Source: Acidobacteriota bacterium
Lineage (GTDB): Bacteria > Acidobacteriota > UBA6911 > RPQK01 > JAPXNP01
DNA: 11,177 nucleotides
NCBI GenBank assembly: GCA_030614585.1
Contig: JAUWTT010000073.1
Location: forward strand, 1 to 11,177
Direction of reading: 5' to 3'
Of the stretch, positions 1 to 6,335 are shown piece after piece (position 1 is the stretch's first letter; every line of letters starts with the position of its first letter). A program made the position numbers and the translations under genes. The notes under the pieces were generated by a model. That model was not told the origin of the DNA. It saw only the letters and a list, made by a program, of their open reading frames with translations, and did no database searches.

Positions 1-1106
1 ACCTCGCGCTGGTCTTCACCCAGCATCCAGCCGCTCAAGAAATCCTTGGGGCCTTGAGTCGGTCTGCCGTCCTTGAAAGGAACAAAAGTTATACTGTACC
101 CGGTCCGCTGTGCACGGTTCCAGGATCCGTGGTAGGCCAAGAAGGCGCCGCCATGGAATTCCTTGGGAAACGAGTCGCCGGTATAGAACTCGATATCCAG
201 CACCGCGGAATGGGCTGGTATCAACACGTCTGGATATCTGGTGCTCTTGACCAGTTCGGGCTGCTCTCCCTCACGACGAGGATCCTCATGAGGGCCTATA
301 TAAGCATAGGGCCAGCCAAAGAAATCGCCCTTGTCTACTGAAGTGAAGTAGTCAGGGACAAGGTTATCGCCGAGGGCATCCCTCTCCTGTGTCGCTGCCC
401 AAAGAGCATCTGAACCTGGGTAGAAGTCGAGTCCGATCACGTTCCTCAACCCTGAAGCGAAGATCTCGTGGCTGCCGCCCTCTGGATCGTAGACGTTAAT
501 CGCGGCTCTCCTCGGGTCTTCCCCAGCATCGACATTGGAACCGGAGCCGATCGACAAGTACATCCTCTCACCCGTTCTGTCGAACAGGATGGTACGTGTC
601 CAATGGCCACGTTTGAAATCGGGCAAGGACACTACGGTCTCCCCTTCACCCGAAACCGTCCGTGTTTCAGCCTGGTACTTCCATCGTTTCACTTCGACGG
701 TTCCGGCTACGTAAACGTAGTCACGCCAGAAAGCAATTCCGTATGGTCGATACATTCCCTCAATCAGGGTTTGTCTGTTGTCTGCGATACCATCCTGATC
801 CGTGTCTCTCAACACATACACAGCGCCCTCGTCTGCTGAATCTGAAACCAATACTTCGTGATTTGGCCCTAGAAGCATGAAACGCGGGCGTTGGAAGTCT
901 TCCGCCCAGACGCTGATTTCAAAACCTTTTGGAAGGCTCAGTTCAGCTCCCTCGGGCTGTTCAACCACACGCGGGGTGTTCCGTGCGTGTGGTGTCGCAT
1001 ACGGTTCATCCAGTTCCGCATCATTTACGGGACGCTGGGCAAGGGCCGAAGAACTTATGATCAGAATAGACAACATGCAGAAAGAATGCGTTTTGTTAGA
1101 ACCCAT
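1..1106 (-). CDS. PQQ-type sorbosone/glucose dehydrogenase-like protein, N-terminal 368 codons (runs off left edge)
   Basis: Reading the minus strand from the ATG at 1104-1106 gives 368 codons without a stop to the window edge. Residues 1-23 look like a Sec signal peptide ending in ALA before Gln24, so the product is probably periplasmic. The body matches the soluble PQQ sugar dehydrogenase / L-sorbosone dehydrogenase beta-propeller family. Motifs seen include LPKGFEISVWAE, DTDQDGIAD, SGLRNVIGLDFYPG, ERDALGDNLVPDYFT, GDFFGWPYAYIG and AYHGSWNR near the end of the visible part. Such enzymes oxidise sugars or related alcohols in the periplasm using PQQ; the substrate here cannot be told. An AGGAG at 1116-1120 lies 9 nt before the ATG and supports this start, and a good promoter lies further upstream. 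The last blade and C-terminus, perhaps 40-60 residues in this family, lie outside the window. The gene is divergent from clpB. Confidence 0.85.
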   Translation of the reverse strand, partial: MGSNKTHSFCMLSILIISSSALAQRPVNDAELDEPYATPHARNTPRVVEQPEGAELSLPKGFEISVWAEDFQRPRFMLLGPNHEVLVSDSADEGAVYVLRDTDQDGIADNRQTLIEGMYRPYGIAFWRDYVYVAGTVEVKRWKYQAETRTVSGEGETVVSLPDFKRGHWTRTILFDRTGERMYLSIGSGSNVDAGEDPRRAAINVYDPEGGSHEIFASGLRNVIGLDFYPGSDALWAATQERDALGDNLVPDYFTSVDKGDFFGWPYAYIGPHEDPRREGEQPELVKSTRYPDVLIPAHSAVLDIEFYTGDSFPKEFHGGAFLAYHGSWNRAQRTGYSITFVPFKDGRPTQGPKDFLSGWMLGEDQRE

Positions 1107-1149
1107 ATAAGGTAACTCCTCTCGAGTCGTGAGTTGGTTGGATTGCCCG

Positions 1150-1178
1150 AGTTTAAGCGGGACGAGAAGCAAGGTCAA
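1150..1178 (-). promoter_or_regulatory. sigma70-like promoter of the sugar dehydrogenase gene
   Basis: On the minus strand a -35 box TTGACC (1173-1178, 5 of 6 to consensus) is followed by a 17-nt spacer and a -10 box TAAACT (1150-1155, 4 of 6). Transcription would start near 1143. That leaves an untranslated leader of about 37 nt containing the GAGAGGAG ribosome-binding site. It is the best promoter-like match I found in the window. Confidence 0.55.
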
Positions 1179-1215
1179 CCAGAGCCGTTTTCAGGACACC
1201 AACCATGACTTCACC

Positions 1216-1244
1216 TTGTTTGCAGATTAATTCGATCTTATAGA
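1216..1244 (+). promoter_or_regulatory. possible promoter of clpB, nearly leaderless
   Basis: TTGTTT (1216-1221), a 17-nt spacer and TATAGA (1239-1244) form a weak sigma70-like promoter. The -10 box ends only 9 nt before the clpB ATG, so the transcript would begin almost at the start codon. No Shine-Dalgarno sequence is visible before that ATG, which fits a leaderless or nearly leaderless message. I see no CIRCE operator and no clear sigma32-type promoter between 1107 and 1253, although clpB is often heat-induced. Confidence 0.35.
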
Positions 1245-1253
1245 TGAATAGCT

Positions 1254-2954
1254 ATGGATGTAAATCGTTTAACGGAAAAAGTCCGAGAGGCGCTGAACGC
1301 CGCTCATATGATGGCGCTCGAAAGGCGCAATACGGAAATAGATATTTCGCACTTATCGCTCAGTCTCCTTGAGCAGGAAGGAGGTTTGGCCCCTGCCGTT
1401 CTGAAGAAGGCTGGAATAGATGCTTCGAACTTGCGTAAGCAGCTGGAGGAGTTAGTCGACAGTCGAGCCAGACTTTCCGGCCCGGTTGGCAGCAACGATC
1501 AAACCTACTTCTCCTCAGGCCTGAATCTTCTGATCGTGAGAGCTGAGAAGGAAGCGAAGGCTCTCAAGGACGAATACGTGTCAGTGGAGCACATTCTCCT
1601 CGCATTGACGGAGGACAAGGGAGATGTCGGCAAATTACTTCGTGCCGCGGGGGTGACTCGAGACCTGTTGATGCAGGCTCTGCAGGATGTCAGAGGCAAT
1701 CAGCGAGTCACTTCTCAGAACCCCGAAGCCACCTATCAAGTACTTGAGAAGTACGGTCGTGATCTGACCATTGAGGCATCTGCTGGGAAGCTTGATCCGG
1801 TAATTGGACGTGACGATGAGATACGGAGAATCATGCAAGTACTCTCTCGTCGAACCAAGAACAACCCTGTTCTGATCGGTGAGCCCGGCGTTGGGAAGAC
1901 CGCTATCGTTGAGGGTCTGGCCCAACGGATTGTGCGTGGAGATGTTCCGGAAGGGCTTAAGAACAAACTTGTCGTCGTGCTGGATATGGGAGCGCTGATT
2001 GCAGGTGCAAAGTATCGAGGTGAATTCGAAGAGAGGCTGAAAGCAGTACTCAAGGAGGTGCAGGAATCTGACGGTGAAATCATCCTGTTCATTGACGAAC
2101 TCCACACAGTGGTAGGTGCCGGAAAAGCAGAAGGTGCTATGGACGCGGGAAACCTCCTCAAGCCCATGCTCGCCCGGGGCGAGCTGCACTGTATCGGTGC
2201 CACGACTCTTGATGAATACAGGAAGTTCATTGAGAAGGATAAGGCGCTCGAGAGGCGATTTCAGACAGTCGTCGTCAGGGAACCTAATGTAGAGGACACG
2301 ATTTCGATTCTTAGGGGCCTGAAAGAGCGATACGAAGTTCATCATGGGGTCAGGATCAAGGACTCTGCTCTGGTTGCTGCGGCGGTCATGTCGAATCGCT
2401 ACATCTCGGATCGGTTCCTCCCGGACAAAGCGATAGATCTCGTTGATGAAGCTGCAGCCAAACTGAGAATGGAAATCGACTCAATGCCAACCGAAATCGA
2501 TGAACTCGAACGGCGAATCATGCAGGTGGAAATTGAGCGACAGGCGCTGAAAAAGGAAAAGGACCCTGCTTCGAAGGAAAGACTCAAGAGACTTGACAAG
2601 GAATTGGCTGAGACAGGTGAACGATCGGGAGCTTTGAAAGCGCAATGGCTTGCTGAAAAGAAGACTGTCCAGGACCAAAGGGATCTTCGCGAGGAGATTG
2701 AGAAGACCAAGATTGAGATCGAGCAGGCTGAAAGAGCCTACGATCTCAACCGTGTTGCCGAGCTTCGTTACGGCAAACTGGCACAGCTGGAGAAGAGTTT
2801 GAAAGAGGGTGAGGCCAGCCCGCAGGAAACTGAGGGGCAGCTGCTCAAAGAAGAAGTGAGTGAGGAAGACGTGGCCGAGGTTGTCAATCGATGGACCGGC
2901 ATTCCTGTTTCGAAGCTACTTGAGGGCGAATTGGAGAAGCTGCTTCACTTGTAA
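1254..2954 (+). CDS. clpB: ClpB N-terminal part: N-domain, NBD1 and middle domain (566 aa)
   Basis: This is what the standard code yields up to the internal stop. Residues 1-150 are the Clp N-domain with its two helical repeats (VNRLTEKVREAL; GLNLLIVRAEKEAKALKDEY). NBD1 follows: Walker A GEPGVGKT at about 209-216, a Tyr pore loop in AKYRGEFEERL, Walker B in ILFIDELH, sensor GATTLDEY and arginine-finger region ALERRFQ. The charged coiled coil from about 405 to 530, rich in Glu, Lys and Arg, is the ClpB middle domain that binds DnaK. Its presence separates this protein from ClpA and marks it as ClpB. The start is fixed by family alignment: the MDVNRLTEKVREAL opening matches the usual ClpB N-terminus. 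Confidence 0.85.
   Translation: MDVNRLTEKVREALNAAHMMALERRNTEIDISHLSLSLLEQEGGLAPAVLKKAGIDASNLRKQLEELVDSRARLSGPVGSNDQTYFSSGLNLLIVRAEKEAKALKDEYVSVEHILLALTEDKGDVGKLLRAAGVTRDLLMQALQDVRGNQRVTSQNPEATYQVLEKYGRDLTIEASAGKLDPVIGRDDEIRRIMQVLSRRTKNNPVLIGEPGVGKTAIVEGLAQRIVRGDVPEGLKNKLVVVLDMGALIAGAKYRGEFEERLKAVLKEVQESDGEIILFIDELHTVVGAGKAEGAMDAGNLLKPMLARGELHCIGATTLDEYRKFIEKDKALERRFQTVVVREPNVEDTISILRGLKERYEVHHGVRIKDSALVAAAVMSNRYISDRFLPDKAIDLVDEAAAKLRMEIDSMPTEIDELERRIMQVEIERQALKKEKDPASKERLKRLDKELAETGERSGALKAQWLAEKKTVQDQRDLREEIEKTKIEIEQAERAYDLNRVAELRYGKLAQLEKSLKEGEASPQETEGQLLKEEVSEEDVAEVVNRWTGIPVSKLLEGELEKLLHL
2952..2954 (+). other. in-frame TAA inside clpB
   Basis: The codons read CTT CAC TTG TAA GAC GAT CTT CAT. 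The reading frame is the same before and after, so this is a substitution-type stop and not an indel. The aligned residue in ClpB proteins is normally Glu. No readthrough-stimulating context that I know of follows the stop. Confidence 0.9.
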
Positions 2955-2972
2955 GACGATCTTCATGCCCGG

Positions 2973-3878
2973 GTGGTTGGCCAGAATGACGCTGTGGCCG
3001 CGGTGGCTGAGGCCGTTCTTCGGGCTCGTTCAGGACTGAAGGACCCCAACCGGCCGATTGGTAGCTTCATCTTTCTGGGCCCGACCGGGGTAGGGAAGAC
3101 TGAGCTGGCGAGAGCACTTGCTGAACGTCTGTTCGACGACGAGAAAGCTCTGATCCAAATTGATATGTCGGAGTTTCAGGAGAAACACGCTGTAGCCAGA
3201 CTCATTGGTGCACCTCCAGGCTATGTTGGCTACGAAGAGGGCGGGCAGTTGACCGAAGCGGTTCGCCGGAGGCCCTTTTCGGTCATTCTCTTTGATGAGA
3301 TTGAGAAGGCACACTTCGATGTTTTCAACACGATGCTTCAAATCCTTGACGAGGGAAGGCTCACCGATGGACAAGGCAGAACAGTAGACTTCAAGAACAC
3401 GATTCTGATTATGACTTCCAACCTGGGCAGCTCCCAGATACTCGAGTGTCAGGGCGCATTCGAAGGTCGGGAATATGATGCGATGAAGGCGACGGTCCTG
3501 GGAGAATTGCGTCGCCATTTCAGACCGGAGTTTCTGAATCGAGTCGATGATGTGATTGTCTTCCACTCCCTTACCGAGGAACACCTCATGGCGATCGCAC
3601 GGATTCAGCTTCGGAATCTCAGAGGTAGACTATCCGAGCGTCGGATCGACTTTGAGTTGTCTCGCCAGGCGCTCGAGCATCTGGTCCGTGTTGGATACGA
3701 TTCTTCGTATGGCGCCCGCCCGTTGAAACGTGCCATCCAGAAGGAGATCGAGACTCCTCTGGCTCGGATGCTCTTGGAAGGCCGGGTTCGTGATGGACAG
3801 ACCCTTCATATCGACAAGGATGCTGGATCGGACGGCCTTAGATTTGAATCTGCGAGTGCTGTTGAAGAGAGAATCTGA
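2973..3878 (+). CDS. clpB: ClpB C-terminal part: second AAA+ domain (about 301 aa if started at GTG)
   Basis: The frame after the stop is the second ATPase domain. It has Walker A GPTGVGKT, a pore loop in GAPPGYVGYEEGG, Walker B VILFDEIEKAH, sensor 1 in IMTSNLGS, an arginine finger in FRPEFLNRVDD and sensor 2 in YGARPLKRAIQ. The C-terminus ends in a short acidic tail, as in many ClpB proteins. The first in-frame start codon is GTG at 2973, 18 nt past the TAA and inside the conserved RVVGQ motif. No ribosome-binding site is visible before it, so separate translation would depend on weak reinitiation. The piece lacks the N-domain, NBD1 and middle domain and should not disaggregate proteins alone. 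It is probably the rest of the same gene, not an independent one. Confidence 0.75.
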   Translation: MVGQNDAVAAVAEAVLRARSGLKDPNRPIGSFIFLGPTGVGKTELARALAERLFDDEKALIQIDMSEFQEKHAVARLIGAPPGYVGYEEGGQLTEAVRRRPFSVILFDEIEKAHFDVFNTMLQILDEGRLTDGQGRTVDFKNTILIMTSNLGSSQILECQGAFEGREYDAMKATVLGELRRHFRPEFLNRVDDVIVFHSLTEEHLMAIARIQLRNLRGRLSERRIDFELSRQALEHLVRVGYDSSYGARPLKRAIQKEIETPLARMLLEGRVRDGQTLHIDKDAGSDGLRFESASAVEERI

Positions 3879-3913
3879 GCAGGGGTGAGAATCCGGAGTG
3901 GAGGCTTTCAGGA

Positions 3914-4005
3914 TTGGGTCTTGGGGTCTTGGAGTCTTGGGGTCTTGGAGTAGTGGAGTCTTGGGGGCTTTGAGTATTGGAGTATTGGGGCTTGAGTCTT
4001 GGGTA
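3914..4005 (+). repeat. degenerate tandem array of 7-8 bp units, consensus TTGGRGTC
   Basis: About twelve consecutive units can be laid out: TTGGGTC, then TTGGGGTC, TTGGAGTC, TTGGGGTC, TTGGAGTA, GTGGAGTC, TTGGGGGC, TTTGAGTA, TTGGAGTA, TTGGGGC, TTGAGTC and TTGGGTA. The first five are nearly perfect and the rest drift. The mixed 7 and 8 bp period makes coding unlikely. Such arrays can arise by slipped replication. Confidence 0.85.
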
Positions 4006-4021
4006 GGCTGATTCGTGCTCG

Positions 4022-4042
4022 TCATCGGTCATCGGTCATCGG
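4022..4042 (+). repeat. three perfect tandem copies of TCATCGG
   Basis: Copies lie at 4022-4028, 4029-4035 and 4036-4042 with no mismatch. They sit between the TTGGRGTC array and its inverted partner, in the predicted loop if the two arrays pair. Confidence 0.9.
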
Positions 4043-4156
4043 GGTGCGATTTGCGAAGTACGGATCTCGCGTTTCAAACTTCGAACTTTCGCTTTTCCGG
4101 TTTGAGCAACAGGCCCCTGAGTCTTGAGAAGTGCGAAGTGAGATGTGCGAACTCGA

Positions 4157-4185
4157 GACCCCAAGACTCAAGACCCAAGACCCAG
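4157..4185 (-). repeat. inverted copy of the TTGGRGTC array
   Basis: GACCCCAA, GACTCAA, GACCCAA and GACCCAG are four units that are the reverse complement of TTGGGGTC-type units at 3914-3944. Pairing would form a stem of roughly 28 bp with small bulges where 7-mers face 8-mers, enclosing a loop of about 210 nt. A single further forward unit, GAGTCTTGAG, occurs at 4119-4128. Confidence 0.75.
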
Positions 4186-4206
4186 GACGACTTTGACGAC
4201 TTTACG

Positions 4207-6177
4207 TCAGGGAATCAGCAGTGCCTGTCCCCTCTGGATGTGGTGGGGATTTCGGATGCCGTTGGCATTCTGGATGTCGTGGATGGAACTCCCGAATTTC
4301 TGGGCGATCGTAGCGAGCGTGTCACCCCGTTTGACAACGTAATGCGTGGGGGGATCTGTTCCCGGAATCTTCAGCTTCATTCCAGGGTAAATCCTATTGG
4401 GGTTGGAAATTCCGTTGGCTCGCTTAAGGTCCACAACTGCAATACGGAACTTCTTGCTGATCGAGGTTAAGTTATCCCCACGACGCACCGTATACGTCTG
4501 GGGAGCTTCGGTCTTCCTGGAGGCTTCGGCAACCTTCGATGCAGAAGAGGATGTGGCTGCCGGAGTTGCTTTTACAGAAGGTTTCCCGGTTCCCTGGGAA
4601 ACAAGCAGGGTCTGTCCTGGATAAATCCGGTTAGCATTTGAAATTCCGTTGGCTCGCTTAAGGTCCACAACTGCGATACGGAACTTCTTGCTGATCGAGG
4701 TTAAGTTATCCCCACGACGCACTGTGTACGTCTGGGAAGCTTCGGCGACCTTCGGTGCAGAAGAGGATGCGGCCGCCGGAGTCGCTTTGGCAGGAGGTTT
4801 CCCGGTCCCCTGGGAAACAATCAGGGTCTGCCCTGGATAAATCCGGTTGGGATTTGAGAGTCCGTTTAATCTCTGCAGCCGGCCGGGTGTAGTTCCGAAC
4901 TGAGATGCAATCGAACCCAATGCATCTCCAAGCTGAACTCGATAGCGGGTTGAGCCGTCAGCTGCGACCATTACCTCTCCAGATGCGGCCTTCGCACTCG
5001 CCAGAACTGTCTCGACTGCTTCACGTTGCCCAATTGGAACGCGAACCTCCACTCCCGAGGGGATTACACGGCCCCGTCCAGATGCCAGGATTCGGCGCAG
5101 GTGGGGGTTGTACTCTCTCAGAACCTCCCTGCTGAGGCCTGGTACCGTCGTCAGATAGCTTGAATCATAAGCCCGTTTCAGGAAGATCGTTTCATATTCG
5201 AGTGGTGGATCGATTTGAAGGGGACCGAAATAGGCTTCGTAGTTCCTCGACACCTCAAGAGCCGCCAGGAATTCCGCATAGAAGTTTCTGCTCGCAAATC
5301 CGAAGTACTTTGATTTGTAATTGTCGGCGATCTTGCGGAAGTCATCACCATACTTCCGCTTCGCTCGCAGCATCCCATTCTTTCCGTGATTGTAGCTGGT
5401 CACCGTAAGGGGCCAGCTACCGAGAGCCGCATAGTTGTCTCTGAAGAGCCGCGCCGCAGCATCGGTGGCGCGAATAGGGTCCAACCTCTCATCGATGTAC
5501 CGATTAATCTTCAAATAGTAGCGGCCAGTGCCTTTAGTAAATTGCCAGATACCTGCCGCTCCAGCTTTTGAATAGGCGTTGTAATCAAACGAGGACTCCA
5601 CGTGAGGAAGAACGGCGAGCTCAGGAGGGAGCCCAAGCGCTTTGAAAGTTTCGATAATCCTGTCTTCGTACCGGCCGGACCGGATCAAGCCTTCCCGGAA
5701 CTTGTCCCTGACTCCGCGCTGAAACCGAAGATCACCTTTCAACCGGCGGAGTAGCTTGGGCGTAATTTGATATCCGGCCTCCTGAAGAGTTCCTATTATT
5801 TTCCGGTGTCTCTGATCCAGTCGAGCCGACTGGGGTCCGTTCAGGCGGATCTCATCAAAAAGGGCCTGAATTTCCTTGGCTTTCTTCTTCAACAGCCTGC
5901 GTTGCCGCTTGGCTTCTGCCGAGTTGCCCTTAATTTCTTTTTGGAAAGTCTCCACATGAAAGATCAGTCTGAGGTCTTTGGTGTCGTGAAAGATGACTTC
6001 TTTCGAACCGTATTTGGCAAAAACGTTCTTCCAGAACTCAATCTCTCGTGAGAATTCCTTTGAAGGGAATGTTGCCGAGACCTCATCAAGCGAAAACGAC
6101 TTGTTTTGCGCCGATGCACTCCATGCCAGAGTTATGAAGACCGCGATTCCCAGAACCAGCAACTTTCGACTTCTCAT
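4207..6177 (-). CDS. MltD-like membrane-bound/periplasmic lytic transglycosylase with four LysM domains
   Basis: The product (656 aa from the ATG at 6175-6177) cleaves peptidoglycan glycan strands to 1,6-anhydro ends, judged by family. A Sec signal peptide covers residues 1-23 (RSRK, a hydrophobic run, then ASA before Gln24). Residues 25-170 are a charged region often seen before this SLT type. The goose-lysozyme-like SLT domain covers about 175-305, with the probable catalytic Glu194 in HVESSF, GIWQF at 209-213 and SYNHG at 261-265. LysM domains at about 410-454, 483-526, 561-604 and 612-656 bind the glycan and are joined by Ala/Ser/Pro/Lys linkers. A GTG 63 nt upstream (6240) is in frame, but the later ATG places the signal peptide at the N-terminus. 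No strong ribosome-binding site is visible. The gene lies 158 nt downstream of aroA on the same strand and ends in TGA. Confidence 0.85.
   Translation of the reverse strand: MRSRKLLVLGIAVFITLAWSASAQNKSFSLDEVSATFPSKEFSREIEFWKNVFAKYGSKEVIFHDTKDLRLIFHVETFQKEIKGNSAEAKRQRRLLKKKAKEIQALFDEIRLNGPQSARLDQRHRKIIGTLQEAGYQITPKLLRRLKGDLRFQRGVRDKFREGLIRSGRYEDRIIETFKALGLPPELAVLPHVESSFDYNAYSKAGAAGIWQFTKGTGRYYLKINRYIDERLDPIRATDAAARLFRDNYAALGSWPLTVTSYNHGKNGMLRAKRKYGDDFRKIADNYKSKYFGFASRNFYAEFLAALEVSRNYEAYFGPLQIDPPLEYETIFLKRAYDSSYLTTVPGLSREVLREYNPHLRRILASGRGRVIPSGVEVRVPIGQREAVETVLASAKAASGEVMVAADGSTRYRVQLGDALGSIASQFGTTPGRLQRLNGLSNPNRIYPGQTLIVSQGTGKPPAKATPAAASSSAPKVAEASQTYTVRRGDNLTSISKKFRIAVVDLKRANGISNANRIYPGQTLLVSQGTGKPSVKATPAATSSSASKVAEASRKTEAPQTYTVRRGDNLTSISKKFRIAVVDLKRANGISNPNRIYPGMKLKIPGTDPPTHYVVKRGDTLATIAQKFGSSIHDIQNANGIRNPHHIQRGQALLIP
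4406..4855 (-). repeat. internal tandem duplication: two linker-LysM units in the transglycosylase gene
   Basis: The unit at 4406-4639 (234 nt) is repeated at 4640-4855 (216 nt). Over the LysM core (4406-4500 against 4640-4734) I count 3 differences in 95 bases, all silent. The linkers also match (SQGTGKP, KATPAA, SSSA, KVAEAS) except for 18 extra bases in the first plus-strand copy, which encode RKTEAP. Frame is kept. The outer LysM domains are much more diverged, so the middle pair arose by a recent duplication or is kept alike by gene conversion. Confidence 0.9.
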
Positions 6178-6248
6178 ACTAATCCGCAATGATTCTAGCA
6201 AAGCCCTCCGAAAACTAGTTGATTCCGCTAAGGAGAGCACTGCAGTCA

Positions 6249-6263
6249 GAGTAGGGACTACTC
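6249..6263 (-). other. small perfect hairpin in the transglycosylase leader
   Basis: GAGTAG, a 3-nt spacer and CTACTC form a 6-bp stem. It lies between the putative promoter and the ATG. It has no T tract, so it is not a standard terminator of aroA. It may be a weak leader structure or chance. Confidence 0.3.
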
Positions 6264-6274
6264 GATTTTACCTT

Positions 6275-6303
6275 CTTAGAGCCATGTCGTGTGTCGGGTT
6301 CAA
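6275..6303 (-). promoter_or_regulatory. possible promoter of the transglycosylase gene
   Basis: On the minus strand TTGAAC (6298-6303, 4 of 6), a 17-nt spacer and TCTAAG (6275-6280, 4 of 6) form a moderate sigma70-like promoter just after the aroA stop. It would let the wall gene be transcribed apart from uvrB-aroA and give a leader of about 90 nt. The match is weak. Confidence 0.3.
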
Positions 6304-6335
6304 TACGCTGCGAAAGTAAAGGACTGGCTGGATCA

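Larger units (their letters stand above)
1254..3878 (+). pseudogene. clpB: clpB, ATP-dependent disaggregase, interrupted by one in-frame TAA
   Basis: This is one ClpB-length reading frame of 873 sense codons plus an internal TAA at 2952-2954 and a terminal TGA at 3876-3878. ClpB is a cytoplasmic Hsp100 hexamer that works with DnaK to pull proteins out of aggregates. Family order is complete: N-domain, first ATPase domain, coiled middle domain, second ATPase domain. The stop falls just after the GIPVSKLLEGE motif. Family members read LHMEEELH or similar there; here it reads LHL, stop, DDLH, so the lost residue is probably Glu (GAA to TAA is one base). The frame is unchanged across the break and both ATPase sites are intact, so the lesion is recent, an artefact, or read through. 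If the stop terminates, no full disaggregase is made. The gene is a stand-alone unit, convergent with the transglycosylase gene. Confidence 0.85.
3879..4206. other. gene-free convergent intergenic region made largely of short repeats
   Basis: These 328 bases separate the 3' ends of clpB (plus) and the transglycosylase gene (minus). I see no convincing gene; open frames here are products of the repeats. The content, in order, is: a 7-8 bp GT-rich array, three copies of a TCATCGG heptamer, a stretch with GCGAAGT-like motifs and small inverted repeats (CGAAGT 4054-4059 with ACTTCG 4078-4083), then a reverse-complement copy of the first array. A role as a two-way transcription end for the converging genes is possible, but no classical hairpin followed by a T run is present. 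Confidence 0.7.

Noticed and set aside
468..839. Open frames on the plus strand between 54 and 1115
   Set aside because: They are antisense to the sugar dehydrogenase frame, whose family motifs run through the whole stretch.
1635..2345. Open frame of 236 codons on the minus strand
   Set aside because: It is entirely antisense to the well-conserved ClpB N-domain and NBD1 frame, has no recognisable motif, and several other antisense frames occur over the same gene.
2952..2954. Selenocysteine or pyrrolysine decoding of the internal stops
   Set aside because: Both internal stops are TAA, while selenocysteine uses TGA and pyrrolysine uses TAG.
3630..4032. Minus-strand frames rich in Pro, Gln, Asp, Ser and Thr, reaching from the repeat region into clpB
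   Set aside because: The composition is simply the translation of the octamer repeat, and the rest is antisense to clpB.
3914..4042. Short repeats considered as a CRISPR array
   Set aside because: Units are 7-8 bp with no spacers, far below CRISPR repeat length, and no cas genes are nearby.
4015..4470. Plus-strand frame of 151 codons starting in the repeat region
   Set aside because: It runs antisense through the last LysM domain of the transglycosylase gene and has no ribosome-binding site or motif.
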